The translations under genes were made by a program, and so were the position numbers. From Craterostigma plantagineum (taxonomy: Eukaryota; Streptophyta; Magnoliopsida; Lamiales; Linderniaceae), in the NCBI GenBank assembly GCA_027422505.1, contig JAPQWV010000493.1, forward strand, positions 372,001-436,000: a stretch of 64,000 nucleotides of DNA, read 5' to 3'. Below, piece after piece: positions 25,001 through 35,403 of the stretch. A model generated the notes under the pieces. The model did not search any database, had not been told where the DNA came from, and was given only the letters and a program-made list of their open reading frames with translations. The first letter of the stretch is position 1; every line of letters starts with the position of its first letter.

Positions 25001-26659
25001 TATAACCTTAACTTAAATATGTTATCTGATGTTAAACTACTTACTCCTACGTTGTTCTAATCTTTAAATATATTAGGATTGCCTTCTCTGTCCGACAGGC
25101 TTCTCAGCCAACATGGCCTTTATGACAGCGCTTGGGAACGTCAGTCTGCTCATATCTGATGGAAAACCTTCGAAAGAAGATAAAATAGCTGTGTTTTCGG
25201 ACGCCCTTAATCACGCATCGATAATAGACGGTATTCGCCTTTCTGAGAAGCAGGGAAACATATCATCTTTCGTCTATAGGCACAGCGATATGAACCATCT
25301 CGACTCATTATTGTAGGTTTGCATTCGTTCATTTTTTTCCTTACTTCTTTTTTCCTCATTTATCTCTCCCCTTTATGCTCCTTCGGGCTGTTTTCCAGGT
25401 CAAGTTGTCCAATGAAGAAAAAGATGGTAATGAGCGACAGGTAAGTTTTACTATCACATTCATTGATTTATGTGCATTTTTACTATCACATTCATTGATT
25501 TATGTGCATAAATATCATTCGTTGATTTCAATGCCTACCTCTGTTGAAACTCACAGCCTTTTTAGCATGGATGGAGATTTCGCACTAATGACTGATCTTG
25601 CAAAACTTAGAAAAAAACATGGATTTCTCTTTGTAGTTGATGATGTAAGTTATCGTCTGTATGATTTCAATCTGACAGTTACGTTCCTATGTGTATATAT
25701 TATCATATATTTATGTCCATAAATCACAACGAAAAAATGGAATCTTTAGGCTCATGCTACATTTGTATGTGGAAAATTTGGAAGAGGCGCTGCAGAAATG
25801 TTCGACTGTGAAGCAGACGTTGATATTTGCATAGGCACTCTGAGTAAAGCCGCTGGTTGCCATGGTGGCTTCATTGCTTGCAGGTTATAATCTAAGAAAA
25901 CTCCATTCGAACTTTTATCGAGTGAATCGATTCCACAATTTTTATTTATTTCCATTTTTTTTTCGTACAATAGCAAGGCGTGGAAACTGCTCATACAATC
26001 CCGCGGTCGATCCTTCATATTTTCAACTTCTACGCCAGTGCCTATCGCTGCAGCTGCTCATGGTTTTAAAAAAAAAAAAAACTTTTATGTTTTCTTACAT
26101 AAAGAATCGATAATTCGAACATGTTTGATTCTTGCAGCTGCTTTTGTCGTGGCGAAAAACGAGGTATGGCGTAGGAATGTTCTATGGAAAAGAGTTCAAG
26201 ACTTTCGAGCGTTGACTGGGCTAATCGTACAAAGCCATATTATTTCGCTCGTCGTAGGGAGCGAAGAAACGGCCTTAAAAGCTAGCAGGTTATATCTCAC
26301 TTCTCTCGTTACATTTATATACGCAGAAAGCTTCGATTTTTATGACTTGCGAGTATTGAATGAATTCATTTTCTTGAAAAATAGGCATATGTTAAAACTG
26401 GGCTTCCACATAACTGCAATTAGACCACCTACAGTAGCACCAAACTCTTGCAGGTTTGTAGCAGTAGTTTGTCAATTTTTTATCGATTTATTTCAATTTT
26501 AGGCTTTAGCATTCGGTGATTCCTCGCAGGCTAAGAGTCACGCTAAGCGCAGGGCACACTTTCGAAGACTTAAAAAATCTCACAAACGCTCTCTCTCAGT
26601 GCATCGATTTTCAAGAAATCAGATCATCCTTTTCAAGCTCATTTCATCCCAAGCTATAA
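19025..26659 (+). CDS. BIO4: 8-amino-7-oxononanoate (KAPA) synthase, biotin pathway
   Basis: Eleven exons close in frame: 19025-19250, 24661-24806, 24883-24990, 25077-25312, 25399-25440, 25557-25644, 25750-25883, 25974-26062, 26138-26288, 26385-26453, 26530-26659; 472 aa against about 476 in Arabidopsis. A PLP enzyme of the alpha-oxoamine synthase family that joins pimeloyl thioester and alanine to make KAPA. PLP lysine is K315 in GTLSKAAGCHGG. The PLP-ring Asp and His lie in DDAHA (281-285), where the family normally has DDAHG. The C-terminal PKL matches a peroxisomal PTS1, as known for the Arabidopsis enzyme. Intron 1 is 5410 bases, of which 5209 are a Copia element. Intron 2 appears to use a GC donor. 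Confidence 0.92.
19428..19853 (+). repeat. 5' LTR of the Copia element
   Basis: 426 bases, TGATGGGAG to CGCAACA. Contains a TATAAATAG promoter box at about 19533. The first 19 bases hold an inverted arrangement (GGTTGGT and ACCAATCC) often seen near LTR tips. Confidence 0.95.
19856..19867 (+). other. Primer binding site, initiator tRNA-Met
   Basis: TGGTATCAGAGC, two bases after the 5' LTR. This is the standard minus-strand primer site of plant Copia elements. Confidence 0.9.
20186..24139 (+). pseudogene. Copia gag-pol, interrupted by one in-frame stop
   Basis: One reading frame of 1318 codons with a single TAA at 20645-20647, after about 153 codons of gag. Before the stop: UBN2-type gag. 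After it: zinc knuckle CYHCGKKGHLKKDC, protease with DSAATFHMT, GAG-pre-integrase (HKKLGHMS), integrase with D-D-E residues and PQQNGVAERLNRT, reverse transcriptase with YVDD, and RNase H with DADYAG and TEAEY. The stop would leave a truncated gag. Every downstream domain motif is intact, so the stop is young, or is read through, or is a sequencing error. I describe the break only. Confidence 0.93.
24199..24210 (+). other. Polypurine tract of the Copia element
   Basis: CAAGTGGGAGAT, directly before the 3' LTR: the plus-strand priming site expected there. Confidence 0.8.
24211..24636 (+). repeat. 3' LTR of the Copia element
   Basis: 426 bases, identical to the 5' LTR except G at 24427 for A at 19644. 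Followed by the TTGTT target duplicate. Confidence 0.95.
25446..25509. repeat. 32-bp tandem duplication in KAPA synthase intron 5
   Basis: TTTTACTATCACATTCATTG and the following 12 bases occur twice head to tail (25446-25477 and 25478-25509), starting five bases inside the intron, next to the donor. Confidence 0.8.
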
Positions 26660-26794
26660 TAGCCATCTCTTCACATACCTATTCGAGACAGCGAAAAACT
26701 CAAAGAATCACATTCATGTAATCTGTACGGTAAAAAGATCTCTGAGTATCTAGCAAGCGAGCATAGCGTTCATAAAAGCATTTACATTTCTTTT

Positions 26795-27454
26795 TTAGTG
26801 CAGACGCCTTCTCTTCTCTTCGGGTTCTTGAGACTTCTTATTGCTAATCGACTCTAACTCGTCGTCCGTATGAACCTTATCAGCAGAAACGCCCGTCCTC
26901 GTCTTGGCCCCAATCTTCCTCGGGATTACAACGTTGTAAAGGTAACTCACGATGTTCTCTCTGTTCTTACTAGGCTTGAGATAGTCCAAAGCAGTGACCA
27001 AGAACTCCTTATCACTGCTGAAAGTAGGCACCTTTTTTACAATGTCTTCGATGATTCCAATCTCTCTGCTCGACCAGCCGAGGATCGCATCTTCTCCCAT
27101 TTCGTCGAACTTCCATTCGCCGAAGGCGGGCCCCAGTTCATTTTTCAGGTTCGACTTCTCCTCTGCCACGTGCGCCTTGATGCACCTTAGGTGCCCGCCC
27201 CGTCGTTAGGGTCGACCCGTGCCCGCCCCGTCGTTAGGGTTTTGTGGGAGGTTTGGGCCGGGCCAGATTGTGGTTCCTAGGAACTTTTCGGTTTGTGGGT
27301 CTCTGCGGAGGGTTTTGTCTTGCAGGGGCGGGTCGGCTTGGAAGACTTGGCCCACGGGTATGACCATTTTGGTTGGGTCCTTTTCTTCGAATCTTGGATC
27401 GGTTTCTTTCTCCTCCATCGCTGGCTCCATGTAAGAACCAGGAAATCGAATCAT
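26795..27454 (-). pseudogene. ELM2-domain protein gene, broken by a stop inside a short duplication
   Basis: The upstream part (27206-27454) reads an ELM2-like region: IPVGQVFQADPP, then KFLGTTIWPGPN. The downstream part (26795 to about 27190) continues the same plant family: RCIKAHVAEEKSNLKNELG, then FGEWKFDEMGEDAILGW. They are in the same frame, but a TAA lies between them. The TAA sits in the second copy of a 28-base-offset duplication (27191-27211 and 27219-27239). Plant ELM2 proteins of this type are nuclear and linked to chromatin complexes. The basic C-terminus EEKRRRLH could be a nuclear signal. No intron of workable size removes the stop, so this is a pseudogene or a sequence error. 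The start Met is uncertain. Confidence 0.6.
27191..27239. repeat. Tandem 21-bp repeat with 7-bp spacer in the ELM2 gene
   Basis: GTGCCCGCCCCGTCGTTAGG plus G occurs at 27191-27211 and 27219-27239, offset 28. Because 28 is not a multiple of three, the copies are read in different frames; one copy supplies the stop. Confidence 0.9.
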
Positions 27455-28584
27455 TCAAGAAGTGGACTTGGCATGCATTGAAAATCATTCAAGTGTTCCA
27501 AGGAAAAAAAAAAAAACTCTCTTCTAAAATTGTAATGATTATTACCTTCGAGAGTTGATATGAAGGTATACGATGGATGATGAAGATGATATTCAAATGA
27601 AGAAAGATGGAGCGTAGAGTAGAGAAGTAATGTGCGTGCATGAAGAGCAAATCATAACGAAGATTTAATATTAATGTCTCGTGAAAACCGTCTTTAAATT
27701 GTTTGTTTAGAAAAAACGACTAGGTGCTGCAGCGGTTACGTATTTTATTTCATATGTTCAATTGAAATTTCTTTAAATGAATTATACAGAACATGAGAAC
27801 TCTCTTATCATCAAAGAATAAGGAACGAAATCATACAAGTACGCTGATGTATGATGGTGAAAAGGAATGTAATTAAATCAAATATAAGAAGACTACAATC
27901 CGTCAACGCAAGGCACTGCAATATTACATTAATTGAACATATTTAATTGAGCTACCACAAACTGTCAACGCTTAAATTATAGAAAGACGATTCATTGCTC
28001 GGATCATCTCAAACAATCGTTTTGATTATCAAGTAAAACCACGAAACGACTTTTCAAATGGATGAGCATTATATCATCATTACAGATCCATCGCAATAAA
28101 AGAACGTGTAGTACGAGCCAGCCAATTGAGACATTTATTAAGAATGTTTAAGACGTACTGAGTCTTCCAATTAACGCAAGTAATATATGTCTTGTCTGAT
28201 ATTACGGATCGATCCATTTTTTACCCAACTGTACCTACTTGATTCTAAGATGTCTTAGCTAAGCACTGTTATTGCTTTTACATAAACTGCTCTTTCTTGT
28301 GGTGACAGAGAACTACAAAGAGCTCAAAGAATACGACCACAATATAAGTCTTCTGGGTATGCAGTTATTGCCTGAATCATTTCTGGGATTTGCATGAATT
28401 GTAAGATTTATTGCTCTTTTTAAAGGTTTCGTTTCATATTCAATCGGTAAAGATGAGGTATTTATCTGTTTGCAGACTCAATTTTTTGTTCCCCAAGATT
28501 GAGTCTTAACTCGTCTCTTGTCTGATTCTTACACTGCTGCATATTGGGTTAGAGAAAAATACAGAAAATACTGAAACGAAGAAG
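27455..28584. other. Intergenic region between the ELM2 and U-box kinase genes
   Basis: AT-rich, no gene seen. A donor-like GAAG|GTAATAATC (minus, near 27545) could end a leader exon of the ELM2 gene. The right end should be the promoter of the kinase gene at 28585. Confidence 0.3.
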
Positions 28585-31508
28585 ATGAATAAATTGGAGG
28601 GTTCTTCAGATGAATTCCCACCCAGGGATTGTTCTTCCATGGTAACTGCAGTGGCTCTAAGTGGAAACAAGAAATCTAAGCATATCGTCAAATGGGCTTT
28701 GGATAAGTTCGTTCCCGAGGGTCGGGTTTTCTTCGTACTTCTCCACGTCAGGCCCGTCATAAATCGAATCCCAACCCCAAGTGAGTTTTTTCGAATCTAT
28801 TCATTCATATCAAAATTTGATGGTAGTTTGTTATGTATAGATCATTTTACTCCTTAATTCAGTGGGAAACTTTTTGCCTATTTCTCATGCCCGCGACGAA
28901 GTAGCAGCTGCGTTTATGAAGGACGTCGATTGGGAAGTGACCGAAACGCTTCTTCCTTACAAGCAAATGTGCGTCGAAAGAAAGGTACTCGCTCGTAATA
29001 AGCTCAAGTCTGTTTCATATTGAGGCGTTTTGTGATCGTTTGAAGTTATTCGAATGGAAAAGGTTGAAGTCGAAGTCGTTCAGATCGAATCAGACGATGT
29101 CGCTTCTGCAATTTCTTCGCATATACGCAAACGTAAGATTGTGAGGCTCGTAATCGGTTCTTCGTCTCAGACTATTTTCTCGAGGTTCCAAACTCGACCC
29201 TAACGACTTTTCGATTTGATCGTATGTGTTTGTTTTACAACTGAAGATACGTTTTTTGTTACATTATGAAAAAAGAGGGCAAGCCCTTTCGTCGAAGATA
29301 TCAGAAGCTTGTCCCTCTTTTTGCTCCGTTTACGCCGTCTCCAAAGGCAAATTAACGTCCCTACGCTCTTATCGTTCAGAAGATTGTAGCGAAACGAGCA
29401 GTTCTACGAACTTGTCGTTTACCAATACTTGCAGCTCGCTTACGGGTAAAAACTTCGATCCATAATCATATCGATAGATAGGGGAGTTGTTCTTGGACTT
29501 TCTGGGTAATGATTTATAGTTGCTTGCTTGCGGTTGTGTGTGAAATTTCAGATTCGATGAGTTCGTCGTTCTCAAACTTCAGATCAGATTCATTACCAGC
29601 GCAAAGATTCCAAGCTCTTTCGGTCATAAACCAGGCGCTCCTTCAAAAGAGACCAACGCCTTCTGCTGTAATAACGAATCGTGGGAATTCACCTCCGTCC
29701 ATTGCTTCCGACGGAGAAGACGATTTAGATTTTAAAGAAGATCAGCAGGTAAATACACGCAATAAAAGATTAAAGACACGATGCTGATGTATTGTAAGAA
29801 GAGTTTTTTTCTTATACGTAGGAAAGCATCGACATGGATCTCGAGAAACTTAGGATCGAACTGAGGCATATTCGAGGAATGTACGCAATGGCTCAGGGCG
29901 AGGCGATCGATGCTTCTAATAAGGTACTTTCCATTTACGTCCCTCGCTTATTCGACGTAAAGAAAACTCGGCCTTTTTTCTCTTTGAATTCAGATAGAGG
30001 AGCTCGAAAAACAACACCTAGAGGAGAAGATGAACCTCAAACGGGCGATCTTAAAGGAAAAAGAAGCCCGAGAAATGGCCCGACTTGGGAAGGAAAGGTA
30101 CGAAGCTGTTATGAAGGAATCTAAGTTCGTAAACAAATCCGTCGAGAGAGAAACCTACGAAAGAAGAGACGCAGAGGCTAGAACCCTACGCAAGGCGAAA
30201 GAAAGAGAAAACCTCGAAAACGCCCTCGACGGTTCTTCCCTTCATTACCGCGAATTCACGTGGGACGAAATCGTTACTGCAACCTCGTCGTTCTCCGAAG
30301 ATCTTAAGATAGGAATGGGAGCTTATGGAACTGTTTACAAAGGAAGCTTCCATCACACCACTGCTGCCGTGAAGGTCCTTCGTTCTAAGGAATCGAAGCA
30401 GTTTCGACAAGAGGTTATTGTTAATACATACTTACATGGAATAGAAAAAAAAACCCGATCTTTGTTACCTATTTTCGTTTCTTCATTAGCTGGAAATACT
30501 GAGCAAGATTCGCCATCCTCACTTGCTGATCCTCCTCGGAGCATGTAATGAAAAGAGTTGCCTCGTTTACGAATTCATGGAAAACGGAAGCTTAGAAGAA
30601 AGATTACTAAGGAAGAAGAACATCGACGCCTCGCCTCTTACATGGCGCGATCGTTTCAGAATTGCCTGGGAAATAGCTTCTGCCTTAGTTTTCTTACACA
30701 GCGCAAAGCCCAACTCCATAGTCCACCGCGACCTAAAGCCATCGAACATACTCCTCGACAGAAACCTCGTCAGCAAAATAGGAGACGTAGGCCTATCGAC
30801 AATGCTCGACGAAAAAGACCCTTTCGCCCTTTCCTCGAACCACAAAGAGACCGCCCTCGCCGGGACTTTGTGCTACATAGATCCCGAGTATCAAAGGACG
30901 GGCGTTATTACAGCGAAATCTGATACATACGCCTTTGGGATCGTCGTATTGCAGCTGCTCACTGGGAGATCGGCTGTTGCATTGGCCCACACGGTTGAGA
31001 CTGCTGTTGAAGAGAACCGTTTGGGTGAGGTGTTGGACCGAGCCGCCGGTCCATGGCCGGCTAAGGAGGCTCGGGAATTGGCTCACATGGCTCTGAGGTG
31101 CACCGAGCTCAGGCGAAGGGATAGGCCCGATTTGAGGACTGAGGTTCTTCCTTTTCTTGAAAAAATGAAAGGCGTGGCTGAGGAGGGTCGGGCCTTGGCG
31201 GGCCCGCCCAGTCACTTTGTGTGTCCTATTCTTAAGGTAAAGGTTCGATTTTGTTGGATGAGTTTTATATGCGTTGTGTTATTACGAAAGATGAGGTGGT
31301 AATAAATTCGATGTATTTGTTATTACAGGAGGTTATGTCCGAGCCATGCGTGGCTGGAGATGGTTATACGTACGATAGGAAAGCGATCGAAGAATGGCTC
31401 GTCGAGAAAGATATTTCGCCTGTTACTGAGTTGCCTTTGCCGCATAAGCTCGTCGTGCCGAATTATACTCTGCTTTCTGCTATTATGGAGTGGAAATCTG
31501 GGATTTAA
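28585..31508 (+). CDS. U-box kinase: USP domain, kinase, U-box (PUB class)
   Basis: Nine exons close in frame: 28585-28780, 28863-28984, 29063-29184, 29276-29445, 29552-29748, 29822-29923, 29994-30413, 30490-31236, 31329-31508; 751 aa. An N-terminal UspA-like domain (about 12-150) is followed by a Ser-rich linker. A Glu/Lys coiled coil covers about 275-380. The kinase domain (about 395-660) has GMGAYGTVYKG, the VAIK-type Lys in AAVKVL, HRDLKPSN, and DVG in place of DFG, which is common in this class. A C-terminal U-box (about 684-750) starts FVCPILKEVMSEPCVAGDGY. Such proteins couple phosphorylation to ubiquitin transfer in stress and development. The exon 4 acceptor (GAAAAAAG|A) lacks a pyrimidine tract and is the weakest join. 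Confidence 0.9.
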
Positions 31509-31678
31509 GTGTGCATATATTGCATCAAATACTTGTCCGAGAAAAACAAATCAATCAATCTCTATTAATTGTCACAGTCCACTCAAGAACACCAACTAAA
31601 CCAGAAGCAATCTACCATGTTAGACTAGAAAGATGATAGGAAGGAAGGAAAAAAGAATAAGAAGAACCTAAGTTTCTA

Positions 31679-32860
31679 TCACATTCCAATTTCTTCAAGC
31701 TTTTCAAGAATTTGATTAATGTCGGGCCTCAGAAAACGCGAAGGAGAGCAGCAAGCCATAGCAAGCTGAAAGTATCTTATAATTCGATCTTCAACCACTA
31801 TCCTCCGATCACTACTGAGCCCAGAAAGAATATCAGGGTGATAAAGATCAGCGATTCTATCATCAAGAATGGCACTTCTAGTAGCTGTTGGGAGGTAAGA
31901 ATCTTGATTCTCAGACGGGTTTCGTTCGATGGGTTCTTTCCCAGTCAGCATTTCGAGAAATATCACGCCTAAGCTGTACACATCGCTCTCTTCAGACACG
32001 TCCTTCACTTTGATCAGCTCGGGTGCTTTATATCCCTGAAATGAGGATGTTTCGAGCATTTGCTGGGCTGCTGAAGGATTCAAAATGAGATGGAGACCAT
32101 AGTCCGATATATATGGCTGGTAATGACGATCTAACAGTACGTTCTTCGACTTGAGGTTTCCATGTACGATGGGCTTGTTCGAAGATGTGTGGAGATGGTG
32201 AATTCCTTTGGCTATACCAATTGAGATTCTGCATATGGTCTGCCATTTGTGAGCCTCGGCTTTGCCATCTGCGCAACAAAGGCAGCATTTTTACCATCTG
32301 AGTGACTTTATTACACACAGAATCACATCTAAAGAAGCCTTGATTACTACATAGTACATACCTCTGATGAACTCGGAAAGATTCCCAGGATAAAATGGAT
32401 GAACCATGAGCTTCTCCCCTCTTGGCCCAGCGTAAAATGCTCTCAAAGGCACCAAATTGGGATGCCTAACACAGCCCAGAAGCTCTACGATTCGGACAAC
32501 CTCGTCTGCGCACAGAGTACAAGTGGGCCGCAAGAATCTGAGCAGCGTTACAGAGTTCGAACTGACCAAAACTGCCCTGTAAAGAGTTCCATAGCTCGAC
32601 TTCCCAATGACTTCGCCGGGAGCATCGAGGATCTCATCAACGGTAAGATCTTCACCTCCCTCGTACTTGATCAAATCCTCTGCGTTCTTCATCTCATTGT
32701 CTGCTTTTTGGGACTCGAATGATGCCTCCACGTCTTTGCTAACGCTCGCTCCTTTCCTCCTCCTACGCCTGCAGCAAAGCGCAACGCTCAAGGAAAGAAC
32801 TATCAAGAGAGATAACGATGGCAGGCCTATGATCAGTATAAGCTTGTGCCTGCGTTCCAT
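31679..32860 (-). CDS. Transmembrane pseudokinase, TMKL1-like
   Basis: Two exons, 32362-32860 and 31679-32268, give 362 aa. A membrane segment at residues 7-29 is followed by a run of Arg, a charged linker, and a kinase fold. Key catalytic residues are missing: the VAIK Lys position reads TLLRF, HRD reads HGN (about 202-204), and DFG reads DYG. Glu-pro-type (KAPELIK) and C-lobe motifs (DVYSLGVIFLEMLTGKEP) remain. It resembles the LRR-III receptor kinase TMKL1, but there is no leucine-rich ectodomain. Probably a scaffold or allosteric partner, not an enzyme (inference). Its stop lies 170 bases from the stop of the convergent U-box kinase. Confidence 0.88.
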
Positions 32861-34187
32861 TGTTAGGGAAATGGGTAATGATTCTTGGGAGCTTTTGCGT
32901 GGGGTAAAGATTCGATCTTTTTCTTATGGGCCAACGCCAAGATCTGTATTATTACAAGATGAGCTTGAAAGAGACAAGCTTATTACAAACTAAGCAATGA
33001 AGCTTGGGATTTCATGAGCTTAATGCCAAGAAACAAAATCTGAACACTGAGCTTTGATCGGACAGAAAATGCGTGCGTGTGTGTGTGAGAAATACAGACG
33101 CAGAAGAGACAGAGTGTGACAGAGATGCAAGAAATGGCGCAGGTGAATGGATGCATCCATGTGATTGATTGATATTTTATCTTCGTGTAGAAGGCTATAA
33201 TAGTACAGATAGCATTGTAGTAAAAAAATTGACTAGTTCAAAGATCATCGATGGATGTTTGTGCTGTGTCACGAATTCATGATCTTGTCTGCTATGTCTC
33301 TCTATCTGCAAGGGAAAAAAGAAAACAATAAAAGAAAAAGTGCCCATAAAGTCAAGGCATTAAATTGTTGCATCTTTCCATTATAAATTATAATTGCATC
33401 CTTGCCTTGTAATGCAGAGTACGATGTCGTTTCAACTTCAAAGACGAAGATGCTTTTGAAATGAAATGAAAGCTTGGAAAGGAAATCTTTAGAAGATCTA
33501 TGGAAGATATATAAAAGTGAATGTTAGCTTTACTCGTCTTTCGTTAGAGTGCCGCTTTTACCAGCTTTTATTAGTTTTACTGATTGGGTCCTTTTTCTTT
33601 TATTACCTTTTTCAGATTTTTATCAAATTATAGGTAGGCATGTTAAAGTGGGAACTTTGAACCAAACAAAATATAACTAAGCATCTTCATCGCTATTGTC
33701 ATTATAGTAAAGCGCGATTCACGCCCAATATATTCACAGATACGTATATAAAGAAATAAATATATTGTTCCGATAATGTTCTTGAATTGCTAAGCATACA
33801 TCATTCAAAAAGGAAGAAAAAGAATAAAGAAAATACATATATAAACTTAAATAAACAAAAGAAAACCATAACTGCTTAGTGCTTACCCACTAAAAAACAA
33901 TCGTGGACAGTAACGCAGCAAATAGTGACAAGTTCTTGACCTTTGTTCAATGAGTAAATCATTTGAAAACTCATCATAGTCAGTTGGTAGTTGGTCAGTC
34001 ACGTTGTTAAAAGAAAAAGAAAAAATATATATTAACTTAATTATAACCTAAGCCCGACCCAGATAGGCCCATAAAATCGGCCCAAGAGAATTACTACATA
34101 ACGACGTTCAACTACAATTGAGCTAGGAACCCTAAATTAAGCTCAGTCAGAGGCAGCAGCGAATTGAAGTCGTGCAAAATCGAAAAG
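32861..34187. other. Divergent upstream region of pseudokinase and LLPH-like genes
   Basis: No gene seen. The left end holds a likely leader with a short GT repeat (near 33075). The right end carries the promoter motifs listed separately. AT-rich between. Confidence 0.35.
34066..34135 (+). promoter_or_regulatory. Site II and telo-box motifs of the LLPH-like gene
   Basis: GGCCCA (reverse TGGGCC) at 34066-34071 and 34079-34084, and AACCCTAA at 34128-34135, 53-122 bases before the ATG at 34188. Site II with a telo box is the known signature of plant translation and ribosome-assembly genes. Confidence 0.55.
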
Positions 34188-34702
34188 ATGGCGAAATCAA
34201 TGAGATCGAAGAGGGAGAAGAGGCTAAGGGCTATAAGAAGAGAATTGGTTGAGCCGATTTACGAAAAGAAAGAAGCTGTGAAGCTCGCCGCGCTGGAGGC
34301 TGCATTAGCTGCCCCGAAAGTACCCGTTAAACCCTACCCGTCAGCCTCTGCCTCGGTTATGGATATCACCGCCGCCACAACCACGGCTACCGACGACGGC
34401 GGAGGTATGTACGTGTTTGCTTCTGCTTTAGGCGATGTTATGTGTTGCGGTGTAGGTAGGTCATAAAGATTATGCTTTTAAGCTGTATGTTAAAATGTTT
34501 CATTGGCTATCTTGGCGTGGAGTTGAGTTTCCTGGTTTGGTATATCAAAGCTTTACACTGCTGATTTGCAGACGTTGAGATGGCTGATGGAAATAAAAGC
34601 TCGAAAGCGCTGAAGCCCATTGGAAAGAAACTCAAAAAGAAGCTCAAGATCGGCAAAAAGAAGCATCAAGGAAAGGGTAAGATCAGAAGGAAACGTATTT
34701 GA
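34188..34702 (+). CDS. LLPH-like small nucleolar ribosome-assembly protein
   Basis: Two exons, 34188-34404 and 34572-34702, give 115 aa. N-terminal MAKSMRSKREKRLRAIRRE is the hallmark of the DUF2423/LLP-homolog family. The middle is Ala-rich, and the C-terminus is a dense basic tract (KKLKKKLKIGKKKHQGKGK) fit for rRNA binding and nucleolar targeting. Animal LLPH is a pre-60S assembly factor; the role in plants is inferred. The Met at 34188 is preferred to an in-frame Met at 34164 because the family starts MAKS. Confidence 0.82.
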
Positions 34703-35403
34703 TGATGTAATATCAATTTAGATACGTTTATCATATATTGGATTCGAGGCATTTGTGGGTCGAGTTCTTATGTTACTGCATTCAAACAAAAATATTTTGG
34801 ATGAATCGATCTTAGAGTTGTTTCTAGTGTAGTAAATTGTCTCTTTGAGATTACCCCTGTGTATCAAATAAGTTGGAACTTAGAACTATCACACGCAATG
34901 ATATTCATACATAGAGTCTGCACCTAAAAGGATGGTCTTTTAGGCTTTCGTGATAACAATGAAATAAAATAAACAGCAATAATGCAACAACAACGATAGT
35001 TTTCCAAGTCACGAGAAAAGAGTTGCTTGCAAGAAAATTCAATATTATCTAGAGTAACTCAAGAAAAAGGCGAGTTATGTGGGGCAGAGAACTGAGATCT
35101 TATTGCTAAACCTCGACCCGACCCGAGGAAAGAAGCTTGGAAAGTTGCTGCCACAAGAAAAACCTACTTAATTACGTGCTTTATTGCAAACGCCAGTTGT
35201 TTGTTGTGTTCATTTGTGGCAAACAACTGTTAGCCAGACAGAAGAGCGCAGTACATAACAAGTTAGAGTTCGCCTAACCCATCCCATAAAAAGTCCCCAA
35301 GAAGGCAACCCTTTTTTCCCCAAAATATATACATATTGCACAATTTCCCACCATCCGCTCGTGGACATGGAGAAAGGCAACATATTTAACATAGATCGAT
35401 GTA

